DNA from: Paenibacillus sp. Soil750
GTDB taxonomy: Bacteria; Bacillota; Bacilli; Paenibacillales; NBRC-103111
NCBI RefSeq assembly: GCF_001428045.1
Contig: NZ_LMSD01000042.1
Location: 273,891 to 337,890 of the forward strand
DNA: 64,000 bases
Direction: 5' to 3'
Part shown: positions 9,291-17,416 of the stretch, one piece after another
Layout of the letters: every line of letters begins with the position of its first letter
Position numbering within the stretch: position 1 is the stretch's first letter
Program-made: the position numbers and the translations under genes
The notes under the pieces: generated by a model
Databases searched by the model: none
Told to the model about the DNA's origin: nothing
The model's input: only the letters and a program-made list of their open reading frames with translations

Positions 9291-9322
9291 AAAGGTGTCC
9301 CGCCATTAGCGGAACACCTTTT
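9291..9322. terminator. bidirectional terminator between peptide gene and kinase gene
   Basis: Stem AAAGGTGT (9291-9298) with ACACCTTT (9314-9321), extended by CCG/CGG after one mismatch. It has A-rich bases before it and T-rich bases after it, so it can end transcription from both sides of this convergent pair. Confidence 0.85.
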
Positions 9323-9323
9323 C

Positions 9324-11231
9324 TTAATTTATTGTCACATTTGGGAAACGTATAATTACTTCTGTACCTAAGAATCTTTGACTTTTAAACTCAATATGCC
9401 CCTTCATAATCTCGATCAACCGAAACGTCACCATTAACCCTAGTCCCGTCCCCTTCGTCTTCGTGGAATAGTAAGGCTCGCCTAATTTTCTCAGCTGCAT
9501 GGGCTCAATTCCCTCACCATTATCCTTGATATGTATGAATACTTCTTCATTCTTCTCATAAGCCCAAATATGTATTTGCCCATCCGCTTGAAACGCTTCG
9601 ATACTATTCTTGATAATGTTAATCAAAATTTGCTTAAGCTTCGAAGAATTCCCGAAAATATGTAAATCAGAAGGAACATTGACGATAATCTGACCGCCAT
9701 TCAATGTTGCTAATGGAACAATGATTCCTTCTATTTGACCAATTTCCTTGCTGACATTCAATTCGACGATTTCATCCAGCTGCGGCTTCGCAAATGTAAG
9801 AAAGTCTGTGATAATCACCGAAGCCCGATCCAGTTCTTCGATCGCTATCGTCATATATTCCTTGTTCTTATCATCCGTTCGAGCCGCAACAAGCTGCAAA
9901 AACCCTCTTGTAACTTGTAAGGGATTCCTGACTTCATGTGCGACCGAGGCCGCTAAGGAGCTAATCATCTCCATCTTCTCTGATAGCTGCAGCTGATGAT
10001 TATAAAATTCCAATTCCTTCGAATAGTTCGACATCTGCTCCTGATTGATTGCGAAACGCCTACCCAATATCACGATGAGTGCAATAATAAATCCAACCAC
10101 ACCAAATTTCCATAGGAAGAACTGATACTTTTGATTATTACTATAGTAAAGAATAAGATCAAAGATCCCCATCAATGCAAATATAGCGAAACCTGAAGAG
10201 AAAATAACAGCCTCTCTGTTTCCTCGAATAACAAAAACAATGGACAGACTAATAATTAAAATAAACTCAAAAATCATAATCACACTTAGCATGGTCAGTG
10301 TGAAAAATAAATACGTTTCGATAAACTGAAATTGATTGACCTGATTAAATAACATCAAAATAATACAGAAAGCTGAATAGGCAATCTGAAATTTCCGGAA
10401 AATACGAATCCATTTAAATTTGCCATTGTCAAATATTTTCTCATAAAAATAAATAAGTGATGGCAAAAATATGGCTAAAGAAACATCAAAAATATTCAGA
10501 ATCAAAGCACCAAAAGGTGTGAAATTAGCATAAAGAAAAGGGGAGTAGGTAAGAAAGATCGTACCTAATGTAAGAATAATTAAACTAAGTGAAATCCAGC
10601 TTGCCCGTTGTTTCTGTTTGAGAAAGAGTGAACAAATCAGCATAATGACAGCAATGAATAGAAAAGCAAACCCGAGGATGATATTCTGCAAATCGCGAAA
10701 TATGAATGTATGTGTCAAGGAGGTATAATGATCCAATTGGATATCGGAATGTATGCCCAACCGCTCCATGCTTGTCTGAAGCTTTAAGTAAACACTCCCC
10801 CCACCGTCCTCCGCGCTTATAGGAAGCAAACTCCGTTGTTCGTCATAAGGAAAGTCAAATTTCACTTCATTAAGTAATCTACCACCTATGTAAACCGATA
10901 CCTGTTGTGCATAAATACCATCGATATACAAGCCAAAGTCCTTAGGAAGATTTTCCGGTAGTTGGATACGGACCCAAGCAGTAGAAACATCTTTTGGTTT
11001 ATCCGGCATTTCCGCTCCGCTCTCGATCGACATCCATTGATCTTTATCTGACGAAGCTATGATATCTTGAACTTTATCATCGGCCCCCCCCCACTTCATC
11101 TCCCAGTTTGGAATCGTTTTCACACCATCGGGCTGCTCCGCCATCACATGATTAGCCATAAATAATAAGCCAAACAAGAAAACTAACCCTATTTTCCATC
11201 GCAAATGATGTTTTTGAAGCCAATGCTGCAT
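9324..11231 (-). CDS. multi-span sensor histidine kinase (7TMR-DISM type)
   Basis: A 635-residue kinase: signal segment (about 10-31), an extracytoplasmic beta-rich domain like DISM extracellular domain 2 (about 40-170), seven or so membrane helices (about 183-390), a short coiled coil, then HisKA with the phosphoacceptor His432 in VAHEVRNPLQV, and HATPase with N box ILINIIKNSIEAF, G1 DNGEGIEP and G2 GTGLGLM. It should phosphorylate a response regulator, but none is adjacent. It converges on the NHLP peptide gene, which makes a peptide-sensing role like ComP thinkable; unlike ComP it is of the HisKA class. The coding strand has a run of nine G at 11084-11092 (codons for Trp47-Gly48-Gly49-Ala50). 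Confidence 0.88.
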   Translation of the reverse strand: MQHWLQKHHLRWKIGLVFLFGLLFMANHVMAEQPDGVKTIPNWEMKWGGADDKVQDIIASSDKDQWMSIESGAEMPDKPKDVSTAWVRIQLPENLPKDFGLYIDGIYAQQVSVYIGGRLLNEVKFDFPYDEQRSLLPISAEDGGGSVYLKLQTSMERLGIHSDIQLDHYTSLTHTFIFRDLQNIILGFAFLFIAVIMLICSLFLKQKQRASWISLSLIILTLGTIFLTYSPFLYANFTPFGALILNIFDVSLAIFLPSLIYFYEKIFDNGKFKWIRIFRKFQIAYSAFCIILMLFNQVNQFQFIETYLFFTLTMLSVIMIFEFILIISLSIVFVIRGNREAVIFSSGFAIFALMGIFDLILYYSNNQKYQFFLWKFGVVGFIIALIVILGRRFAINQEQMSNYSKELEFYNHQLQLSEKMEMISSLAASVAHEVRNPLQVTRGFLQLVAARTDDKNKEYMTIAIEELDRASVIITDFLTFAKPQLDEIVELNVSKEIGQIEGIIVPLATLNGGQIIVNVPSDLHIFGNSSKLKQILINIIKNSIEAFQADGQIHIWAYEKNEEVFIHIKDNGEGIEPMQLRKLGEPYYSTKTKGTGLGLMVTFRLIEIMKGHIEFKSQRFLGTEVIIRFPNVTIN

Positions 11232-11339
11232 GTATTCACCTTCCCCCGATGACTGTAAGTAATTTACATTAAATGAATTCGACGGGGTTATGTGCTTTCC
11301 TTCTTAACTAGGTAAACATTATACAAACAAAATGAAACA

Positions 11340-11362
11340 CTCGCCACATTCCAACAGGCGAG
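11340..11362 (-). terminator. weak terminator after the catabolic cluster
   Basis: CTCGCC (11340-11345) pairs with GGCGAG (11357-11362) around an 11-base loop. On the minus strand it is followed by a T-rich stretch, just beyond the stop of the CodA-like gene. The stem is short, so this is tentative. Confidence 0.45.
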
Positions 11363-11368
11363 CGCTCC

Positions 11369-12628
11369 TTAATTGTCTGTGAACCAAAACGTTTTGGCTG
11401 GCAAGGTTTCGGTAATAAGTTGACCCTGACTAACGACATTACGGCATGGAGGTTGCCCGCGAATAAGATCCATTGCCGCCTCACCAGGAAGCATAATGAA
11501 ACTAGCAGGTAGGCCTAAGCCAATACCGTAATCCTTAAGTTGTAACGTTTTGGCAGCTCGCAGGGTAATCATCCGAACGAGCTCATCTAGTTCCTGGCGC
11601 CCCGTCATATGGGCAAGATGTGCAGCCATATGAGCTGCTTGCAGCATATTTCCCGTTCCTAAGGGATAGAATGGCGTCCGAATATCATCATGAGCAATAC
11701 TTACATTGATGCCAGCCTGCCACATCTCCTTGATGCGAGCAATACCACGACCTTTGGGATTGCTGTCGAATCGCCCTTGCATAGCGCTATTGATCAGCGG
11801 ACAGCACACGATATGAATACCAGATCTGGCCACGAGGCCCAGTATTTTCTGAAAATAAGCTTCACTATAATAGGCTGTCGCATTCACATGTGCAGCAGTT
11901 ACTCGTTCTCTTAAGCCCGAACGAAGGGCTAAATGAGCAACATTTTCTAAGAACGTGGAGTGGGGATCATCCATTTCATCACAGAACACGTGAACGAAGC
12001 ATCCATGCTTTTCCGCAATTCGGAAGCAGATTTCCAAGGATGCTTCTCCTTCTGATCGCGTAGGTTCCAGATGCGGGACTGCACTTATGCCGTCAGCACC
12101 AAGCTCCAAAGCAAGCTCGAGCCGTCGTTCGTTATCTGGACAAGCACGAATCCCATCCTGCGGAAAGCCGATAACCTGCACATGCATGTAAGGCTTCACA
12201 CGCTCGCGAAGCGCGAGAATCGCTCTTAAAGCAGTCAGACTTGGATCTGATATATCCACCATCGACCGGACATGAAGGACGCCCGATGAGATTTGCATCC
12301 GAAGCACCTTCTCCGCGCGTGCCATGACGTCCTCATACGTGAGTGTCCGCTTTCGTTTCTGCCATAGATCAATCCCTTCGAATAACGTGCCACTCTCATT
12401 CCAATTAGGCTCCCCCGCAGTTAACACGGTATCTAGATGAATGTGCGACTCCACGAAAGGCGGCAACAGCAAGTGCCCAGTCCCATCAACCTCTCGCTCG
12501 CCGTGATCGGCAACTTCACCCATTGCGACAATTTTACCATTTGCCACGCCGATATCTATAGGTCCTTGGAACTCATGATCACCGAGTAAACGAATTTGAC
12601 GATAGACCATATCAAGCAAGTTAATCAC
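11369..12628 (-). CDS. codA: CodA-like cytosine deaminase / amidohydrolase
   Basis: A 419-residue amidohydrolase closely following the E. coli CodA pattern: metal motif ESHIHLDT, the loop AGEPNWNESGTLFEG, the substrate-contact Gln in IGFPQDG, the catalytic Glu in CDEMDD, and the metal Asp in AHDDI. CodA removes the amino group of cytosine. One pocket position differs: where I align CodA Trp319 (DDVFDPWYP) this protein has Phe (DDIRTPFYP), so the ring it accepts may not be cytosine. It is the last gene of a long co-directional cluster with an importer and several ring-modifying enzymes. The family is certain and the substrate is open. Confidence 0.85.
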   Translation of the reverse strand: MINLLDMVYRQIRLLGDHEFQGPIDIGVANGKIVAMGEVADHGEREVDGTGHLLLPPFVESHIHLDTVLTAGEPNWNESGTLFEGIDLWQKRKRTLTYEDVMARAEKVLRMQISSGVLHVRSMVDISDPSLTALRAILALRERVKPYMHVQVIGFPQDGIRACPDNERRLELALELGADGISAVPHLEPTRSEGEASLEICFRIAEKHGCFVHVFCDEMDDPHSTFLENVAHLALRSGLRERVTAAHVNATAYYSEAYFQKILGLVARSGIHIVCCPLINSAMQGRFDSNPKGRGIARIKEMWQAGINVSIAHDDIRTPFYPLGTGNMLQAAHMAAHLAHMTGRQELDELVRMITLRAAKTLQLKDYGIGLGLPASFIMLPGEAAMDLIRGQPPCRNVVSQGQLITETLPAKTFWFTDN

Positions 12629-12649
12629 CTCATATCTAAAGCTACGCGA

Positions 12650-13546
12650 TTAATTATCACGCTTCATTTCAGACTCATGCCAGGAGCTTAGGAGCCATTT
12701 GGCAAAGGCATTCACTAACAGGAAGAAAACAATCCCCAGCGCAGAAGCGGATAACCCGCATGCGAACAAGTATGGTGTCTTTAATCGTGCAGCTGCGTAC
12801 GTGATAGCATAGCCTAGTCCGCCTTGCCCCCCGCCAATTCCGGCAATGTATTCACCGACAATGGCGCCGACAACAGACAAGGTACAAGAAATTTTCAAAC
12901 CCGCCACAATATAAGGAAGCGCGGCCGGAATACGAAGTTTCCACATTGTTTGAAAGCCATTGGCATTATACAAATAGAACAAATTGCTCATATTTTGATC
13001 CGTCGAATTAAGTCCAATTAAGGTATTCGATAGCATCGGGAAGAACCCGATTAAGAACGTAATGATCACGATCGCATTCATACCTGCATCGAACCAGATT
13101 ACGATCAATGGTGCGATCGCAACAATGGGGATCGTTTGTAAAATAATCGCGTATGGGTACACGCTTTTCTCAATCCATTTCGAACTCGCAAGCAGAATAG
13201 CCCCCGCTATGCCTAGGATAATACTGAGAATAAATCCAAGAACAGCTTCGAAAGTAGTCGTTCGCACGGATACCCAAAGACCGCTCCTATTCTCGATAGC
13301 GGCTTTCACAATATCCGAGGGTTTAGGAACGAGATAGACTGGCGCGTGCGTCAAGGCTGCGATTAGCTCCCATCCGCCAATAAAGACTACGAACGCAACT
13401 AAAGGCGGCAGCAGCTGTTTGAGCAGCATCAACAAACGGCGACTAAACGACACGCCCTCCTCCATGCGACTCATCCAAGCTGCACGTTCACGAGCGGGAA
13501 ATATTTCATCAGGTAATATTTGTAGGTACTTCGAATCGACAGCCAT
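12650..13546 (-). CDS. ABC importer permease, SsuC/ThiX type
   Basis: A 298-residue membrane protein with a cytoplasmic N-terminal stretch of about 38 residues and six predicted helices. The EAA-type loop (YNANGFQTMWKLRIPAALPY) is typical of nitrate/sulfonate/pyrimidine-type importers. It should pair with the ATPase at 14929 and the NMT1-like binding protein at 18821; the three parts are spread through the cluster. The partners together favour a pyrimidine-like, taurine-like or other small N-compound as cargo. Confidence 0.9.
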   Translation of the reverse strand: MAVDSKYLQILPDEIFPARERAAWMSRMEEGVSFSRRLLMLLKQLLPPLVAFVVFIGGWELIAALTHAPVYLVPKPSDIVKAAIENRSGLWVSVRTTTFEAVLGFILSIILGIAGAILLASSKWIEKSVYPYAIILQTIPIVAIAPLIVIWFDAGMNAIVIITFLIGFFPMLSNTLIGLNSTDQNMSNLFYLYNANGFQTMWKLRIPAALPYIVAGLKISCTLSVVGAIVGEYIAGIGGGQGGLGYAITYAAARLKTPYLFACGLSASALGIVFFLLVNAFAKWLLSSWHESEMKRDN

Positions 13547-13564
13547 TGCACATATCCCCCTTCT

Positions 13565-14908
13565 TTATGACTTACAAATGATTTTGCCAGGATTGAGAAG
13601 CCCCTTCGGATCATTCTCCCGTTTCTTGCGTTCCATACTGCCCACTTCGCCACGTCCACCTTGGTCGAGCACCCAGGTATGTGGATCAAATATTTTGACA
13701 CCAATAGATTCGAAAAATTCGATGATTTCATATAAGCGTTCTTCCGTTGTAAACCTTACAACAGGTAGGGCTGTAGGCGTCACAGCTCCGCCACTGCGCA
13801 CCCATTCGACATGCAGATAGACTTCGTCGCTGTACTTCGATTTAATTTGTTTTATTTGTTCTAAGTAGCTATCCACTTTAAAGCCTGCTTGCAGATACGT
13901 CATCGATGCGTCTGTCTTCATCGCCCACAAAGTCGTGTGGTTCCATGTAAAGTCAGATACACCTATGGTTTTACGGTAGTTTTTGGCCTCGATCACATGA
14001 CCGACATGACCTCCAAATCGCTTCGCAAGCATATCTACTAACCGCAGTGTTTCTTCAGCAAACTCCAACATAACAGCAGCCATTTCTGGCATAATTACTT
14101 TGCTAAAGGGTACAAAATAGGAAGGAATCGGCCATTCCATCGGTGCAATGAGACGTTTGGGAATCGCTTCTTCACGAGCGAGAGCCTCACCAAACTGCAT
14201 CGCCTGCTCAAAAGCAGGAAATTGGGCTATGCCTTGTGTCCATTCAGTACGCGGTGAAAGTGGAATGGTGACCTCGGTCAAAATACCGGTAGTCCCGTAA
14301 TTGTGGATATAGTTAAACAACTCAGGACCTGTAACAACGAGGCGTTGGGGCGTTTCTTCCATCGTATAAATCACAGCCTCAAGGACATTGCCATCCCACA
14401 GGTTGCCATGCATGATCGAACCAATTCCGCCAGAGCCACCGCTCACAAAGCCTCCAACCGTCGCCTTCACATACGTACTAGGGTATATGCGAATTTCTTG
14501 CCCCACTTCACGTGCCTTTTTATCAATAATACCTAGACGAACTCCGCATTGCAGGCGCGCATAGCCAAGTCCAATCTCCAGGATTTCATCCATTCGGCTT
14601 AGATCCAGAACGATCCCTTTCTGTAAGGGAACGGCCTGACCGTAATTACCAGTCCCAGCACCGCGTACCGTCACGGGAATGCCATGGCGATATCCAAAAG
14701 CCAAAGCCTTAGCCACTTCGTCTTCATTACGGGGCAGCACGACGACATCAGCCGATGCTATTCCCTCCAGCCTACGATTAAGTACAGGAGAGTACCAGTA
14801 ATAATCTTTGGAAAGCTTATCTCTTGTTGCTTGATCAATGGATACGATTTCTTTCCCTAGTTGCTCTTCGATCTGATGAACCCAGGTAACTTCCGCTTCT
14901 GTGGACAT
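13565..14908 (-). CDS. FAD-binding oxidoreductase (PCMH/GlcD-like)
   Basis: A 447-residue protein. The N-terminal half holds a PCMH-type FAD domain (about 50-230), with NEDEVAKALAFGYRHG followed by the flavin pyrophosphate segment VRGAGTGNYGQ and a later GGFVSGGSGGIGS. The C-terminal half is like FAD-linked oxidase C domains and ends with LLNPGKIICK. Members oxidise hydroxy acids, alcohols or amines. It lies 20 bases after the ATPase gene within the cluster, so it probably acts on a pathway intermediate. No partner iron-sulfur subunit like GlcF is present, so the electron acceptor is not known. Confidence 0.85.
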   Translation of the reverse strand: MSTEAEVTWVHQIEEQLGKEIVSIDQATRDKLSKDYYWYSPVLNRRLEGIASADVVVLPRNEDEVAKALAFGYRHGIPVTVRGAGTGNYGQAVPLQKGIVLDLSRMDEILEIGLGYARLQCGVRLGIIDKKAREVGQEIRIYPSTYVKATVGGFVSGGSGGIGSIMHGNLWDGNVLEAVIYTMEETPQRLVVTGPELFNYIHNYGTTGILTEVTIPLSPRTEWTQGIAQFPAFEQAMQFGEALAREEAIPKRLIAPMEWPIPSYFVPFSKVIMPEMAAVMLEFAEETLRLVDMLAKRFGGHVGHVIEAKNYRKTIGVSDFTWNHTTLWAMKTDASMTYLQAGFKVDSYLEQIKQIKSKYSDEVYLHVEWVRSGGAVTPTALPVVRFTTEERLYEIIEFFESIGVKIFDPHTWVLDQGGRGEVGSMERKKRENDPKGLLNPGKIICKS

Positions 14909-14928
14909 GTTGTCTTCACCCTCTCGTC

Positions 14929-15741
14929 TTAATGGTCCAAAGCGTCATTCACAATGCGCACTAAATCGCTGAATTGCGTTGTCGTTCGGTACGATTCATC
15001 TCTTGGAAAAGGAACAGGTATATCAATACGTGCTGAGATTTTACCTGGTCGAGGTGTCATCACAACTACACTTGTTGATAAGAAAACCGATTCGAACACA
15101 TTATGTGTCACGAACAACACGGTCATCGATTTATCCTGCTGCCAAATATTGAGCAGCTCCATCTGCAAGGTTTGACGCGTAATTTCGTCCAACGCACCGA
15201 ACGGTTCATCCATCAGCAGCAGCTTCGGCCTCGAAATGAGCGCACGCGCGATGGATACGCGCATTTTCATACCACCAGAAAGCTGCCTAGGCAGCACTTT
15301 CATGTAATCCTTCAATCCAACAAGTTCAAGCACTCGCTCCGCTTCTTGTTGTTGGGTCTTCTTATCCACTCCACGTAATTCCAGCGGAAGCTTCACATTC
15401 GCTTCAACCGTCGACCAGGGTAAGAGCGTATGATCTTGAAACACAAAAGCGATGTCACTTTGCTTGCGCGCTTCCTTCGGAGTCGTTCCAAAGACATCCA
15501 ACGAGCCTTTGCTTGGTTTGGATAAGCCTGTAATGATTTTGAATATCGTCGATTTCCCGCAACCCGATGGACCTACAAAGCATAAGAATTCACCTTCTTG
15601 AATGGTCAGGTTGACATCCTGCAAGGCAATCGTTCCGTTCGGGTAGGTCTTGGAGAGATTCGTCATACTCACGAAAGTAGAACCTGCGGTTTGTCGGCTA
15701 GCTGTATCAATCAGAGAAGAATTTTTCGACATGGTTGTCAT
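14929..15741 (-). CDS. ABC importer ATPase, SsuB/TauB type
   Basis: A 270-residue ATPase with Walker A GPSGCGKST (about residues 58-66), Q loop VFQDHTLLPW, signature LSGGMKMRVSIARAL, Walker B LLLMDEPFGALDE and switch His in VTHNV. The Q-loop and D-loop wording is typical of nitrate/taurine/pyrimidine importers. The first 25 residues are a variable extension. It energises the permease at 12650 and the binding protein at 18821. Confidence 0.93.
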   Translation of the reverse strand: MTTMSKNSSLIDTASRQTAGSTFVSMTNLSKTYPNGTIALQDVNLTIQEGEFLCFVGPSGCGKSTIFKIITGLSKPSKGSLDVFGTTPKEARKQSDIAFVFQDHTLLPWSTVEANVKLPLELRGVDKKTQQQEAERVLELVGLKDYMKVLPRQLSGGMKMRVSIARALISRPKLLLMDEPFGALDEITRQTLQMELLNIWQQDKSMTVLFVTHNVFESVFLSTSVVVMTPRPGKISARIDIPVPFPRDESYRTTTQFSDLVRIVNDALDH

Positions 15742-15770
15742 CTCCTATACGTGTTAGTGGCTTACCAGAT

Positions 15771-16592
15771 CTACTTGCTGATTTTGAGCGATTGCATATC
15801 GAAGGCTTGGAATGCAAGCAGCGCCTCTGCGATGTAAGTCCCATATTTTTCCGTCATAGCCCTACCTTTGGCCATTGATGCCGCTGTTGCATCTCCAGAG
15901 ACGCCGGTATGAGAGAGATCATCCATCACCCAAGCGAAGGCGCGATTCCGAAGTGCCAAATAACGGGATTCCGGGTAATTCGGATACTCCGTTGGTGCTA
16001 CATCCATGTTCACCCAATGCGGCATTGCCGCCATGACGATGGATGTTTCCATATCTCCTGCATGAATGCCCGCTTGTTTCTCTAGCGGTGTTATCCATTC
16101 ATCAGCACCGCCGAGCCCGCCTGGATCTAAGCGAAACACAGCTAAACCCGTTTCGATGCGAATTTCTCTGCCCATCATGTTCAACAGATCGGTATTCCCG
16201 CCATGCGAGTTAACGAGAACGAGCTTCTGAAATCCGCTTCGCCGTAGGCTTTTGGCAATATCCATCACAACAGCCATTAACGTTGTTGCCGATAAGGTGA
16301 TGGTTCCTGCATGACCTAGATGCTCTGTGCTCTTCCCGTAGGGGATAGCTGGCAGCAACCATATATTCGCTTCATCAGGAAGCTGCTCGAAAGCTTCTGT
16401 CAATAATACTTCCGAGATTAACGTGTCAGTAAACACCGGCATATGTGGACCGTGCTGCTCAACAGCTCCGACTGGCAGTACGATTAATGCATTTTCTTTG
16501 GGAATCTCAGCCACTTGTAGTTTACTAAGGCGTGGGAAGAAGCACTGATCCCAGGCTTTCCCTTGATAGCGATTGAATGTCATGCTGAGCAC
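15771..16592 (-). CDS. creatininase-family amidohydrolase
   Basis: A 273-residue protein with the creatininase metal and substrate motifs in order: LPVGAVEQHGPHMPVFTDT (about residues 41-59), NSHGGN (about 129) and AGDMETS (about 177). The family contains creatininase, the MftE peptidase, and ArfB-type formamide hydrolases, all acting on cyclic or linear amides with divalent metals. In this cluster it is a good candidate for ring opening or amide cleavage after deamination. It starts about 90 bases after the WrbA-like gene, with a hairpin between them. The real substrate cannot be told. Confidence 0.85.
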   Translation of the reverse strand: MLSMTFNRYQGKAWDQCFFPRLSKLQVAEIPKENALIVLPVGAVEQHGPHMPVFTDTLISEVLLTEAFEQLPDEANIWLLPAIPYGKSTEHLGHAGTITLSATTLMAVVMDIAKSLRRSGFQKLVLVNSHGGNTDLLNMMGREIRIETGLAVFRLDPGGLGGADEWITPLEKQAGIHAGDMETSIVMAAMPHWVNMDVAPTEYPNYPESRYLALRNRAFAWVMDDLSHTGVSGDATAASMAKGRAMTEKYGTYIAEALLAFQAFDMQSLKISK

Positions 16593-16621
16593 CTCCTGTA
16601 AGATGGGTCATCTATTTGCGA

Positions 16622-16655
16622 AAAAAGAACCAAACTCTTCAAAGAGGGGTTCTTT
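16622..16655 (-). terminator. hairpin between upper and lower halves of the catabolic cluster
   Basis: AAAGAACC (16624-16631) and GGTTCTTT (16648-16655) form a stem, with a second CTCTT/AGAG pairing inside. On the minus strand a run of T follows. It lies after the WrbA-like gene and could end or weaken transcription before the creatininase gene. Confidence 0.65.
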
Positions 16656-16684
16656 CTGCTTTCCAATTTTAAATGATGCACGCC

Positions 16685-17407
16685 TTATGCTTTCTTGGTT
16701 TGAAACTGCTTGATTGCAGCCGCAATGTCCGCCACTCGCTCTCCTAATCGCGCTGCCATCAGCAGCTCTCTAGGATCTGGCGAAAGTGAACTATCCGGCC
16801 CAGCTAAAGTGGATGCCCCATAAGGCGAGCAGCCAATCGCATCTGCCGTTAAGTACTCCGGATTCTCCGAATACGGCAATCCCACAAAGATCATACCGAA
16901 ATGAAATAAAGGTACCATTGCGGTTAATATCGCTGCTTCATGTCCCGTATGAATGGATGCTGTACTATTAAATATGCCGGTCGGCTTGCCTTCAAGGGCA
17001 CCTTCGATGCAAAGCTCACCAGCCATCTCAAGGAACAATTTAACTTGCGCCGGCATCGAGCCGTAATACGTCGGGAAACCCCATAGGATGCCATCAGCCC
17101 AACGCAAATCATCATTTGTCGCGATTGGGATTTCTTTTTGCAGCGCTAGCGTAGCTTCGTACTTCTGATAACGATCCGTTAGACGAAATTGCTTAGATAA
17201 CGTAGAGGCGCTAGATGTCTTCTCCTGCATCGCATGGCGTCTGTCTTTATCAGGTGTGATCACACGATTCACATCCGCAGCCATTTCGGGTATACGCACA
17301 ATTCTTACAGGATGCGCACCTGATTGGCTGGCACCATCTGCAACGGCTTGCGCCATCTGATACACGTGACCAAAGGCACTGTAATAAATGACCAACAGAT
17401 TAGCCAT
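16685..17407 (-). CDS. WrbA-like flavodoxin-fold NAD(P)H oxidoreductase
   Basis: A 240-residue flavodoxin-fold protein: phosphate loop YYSAFGHVYQMAQA at the N-terminus, FMN-contact segment WGFPTYYGSMPAQVK (about 115-130), and GRPTGIFNSTASIHTG-like loop. WrbA proteins reduce quinones with NADH. It carries an insertion near residues 55-100 compared with E. coli WrbA. In this cluster it could supply electrons, perhaps to the Rieske oxygenase, whose reductase is otherwise missing here; this is inference. It lies 9 bases after the upstream amidohydrolase gene. Confidence 0.82.
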   Translation of the reverse strand: MANLLVIYYSAFGHVYQMAQAVADGASQSGAHPVRIVRIPEMAADVNRVITPDKDRRHAMQEKTSSASTLSKQFRLTDRYQKYEATLALQKEIPIATNDDLRWADGILWGFPTYYGSMPAQVKLFLEMAGELCIEGALEGKPTGIFNSTASIHTGHEAAILTAMVPLFHFGMIFVGLPYSENPEYLTADAIGCSPYGASTLAGPDSSLSPDPRELLMAARLGERVADIAAAIKQFQTKKA

Positions 17408-17416
17408 CTTGACGGT

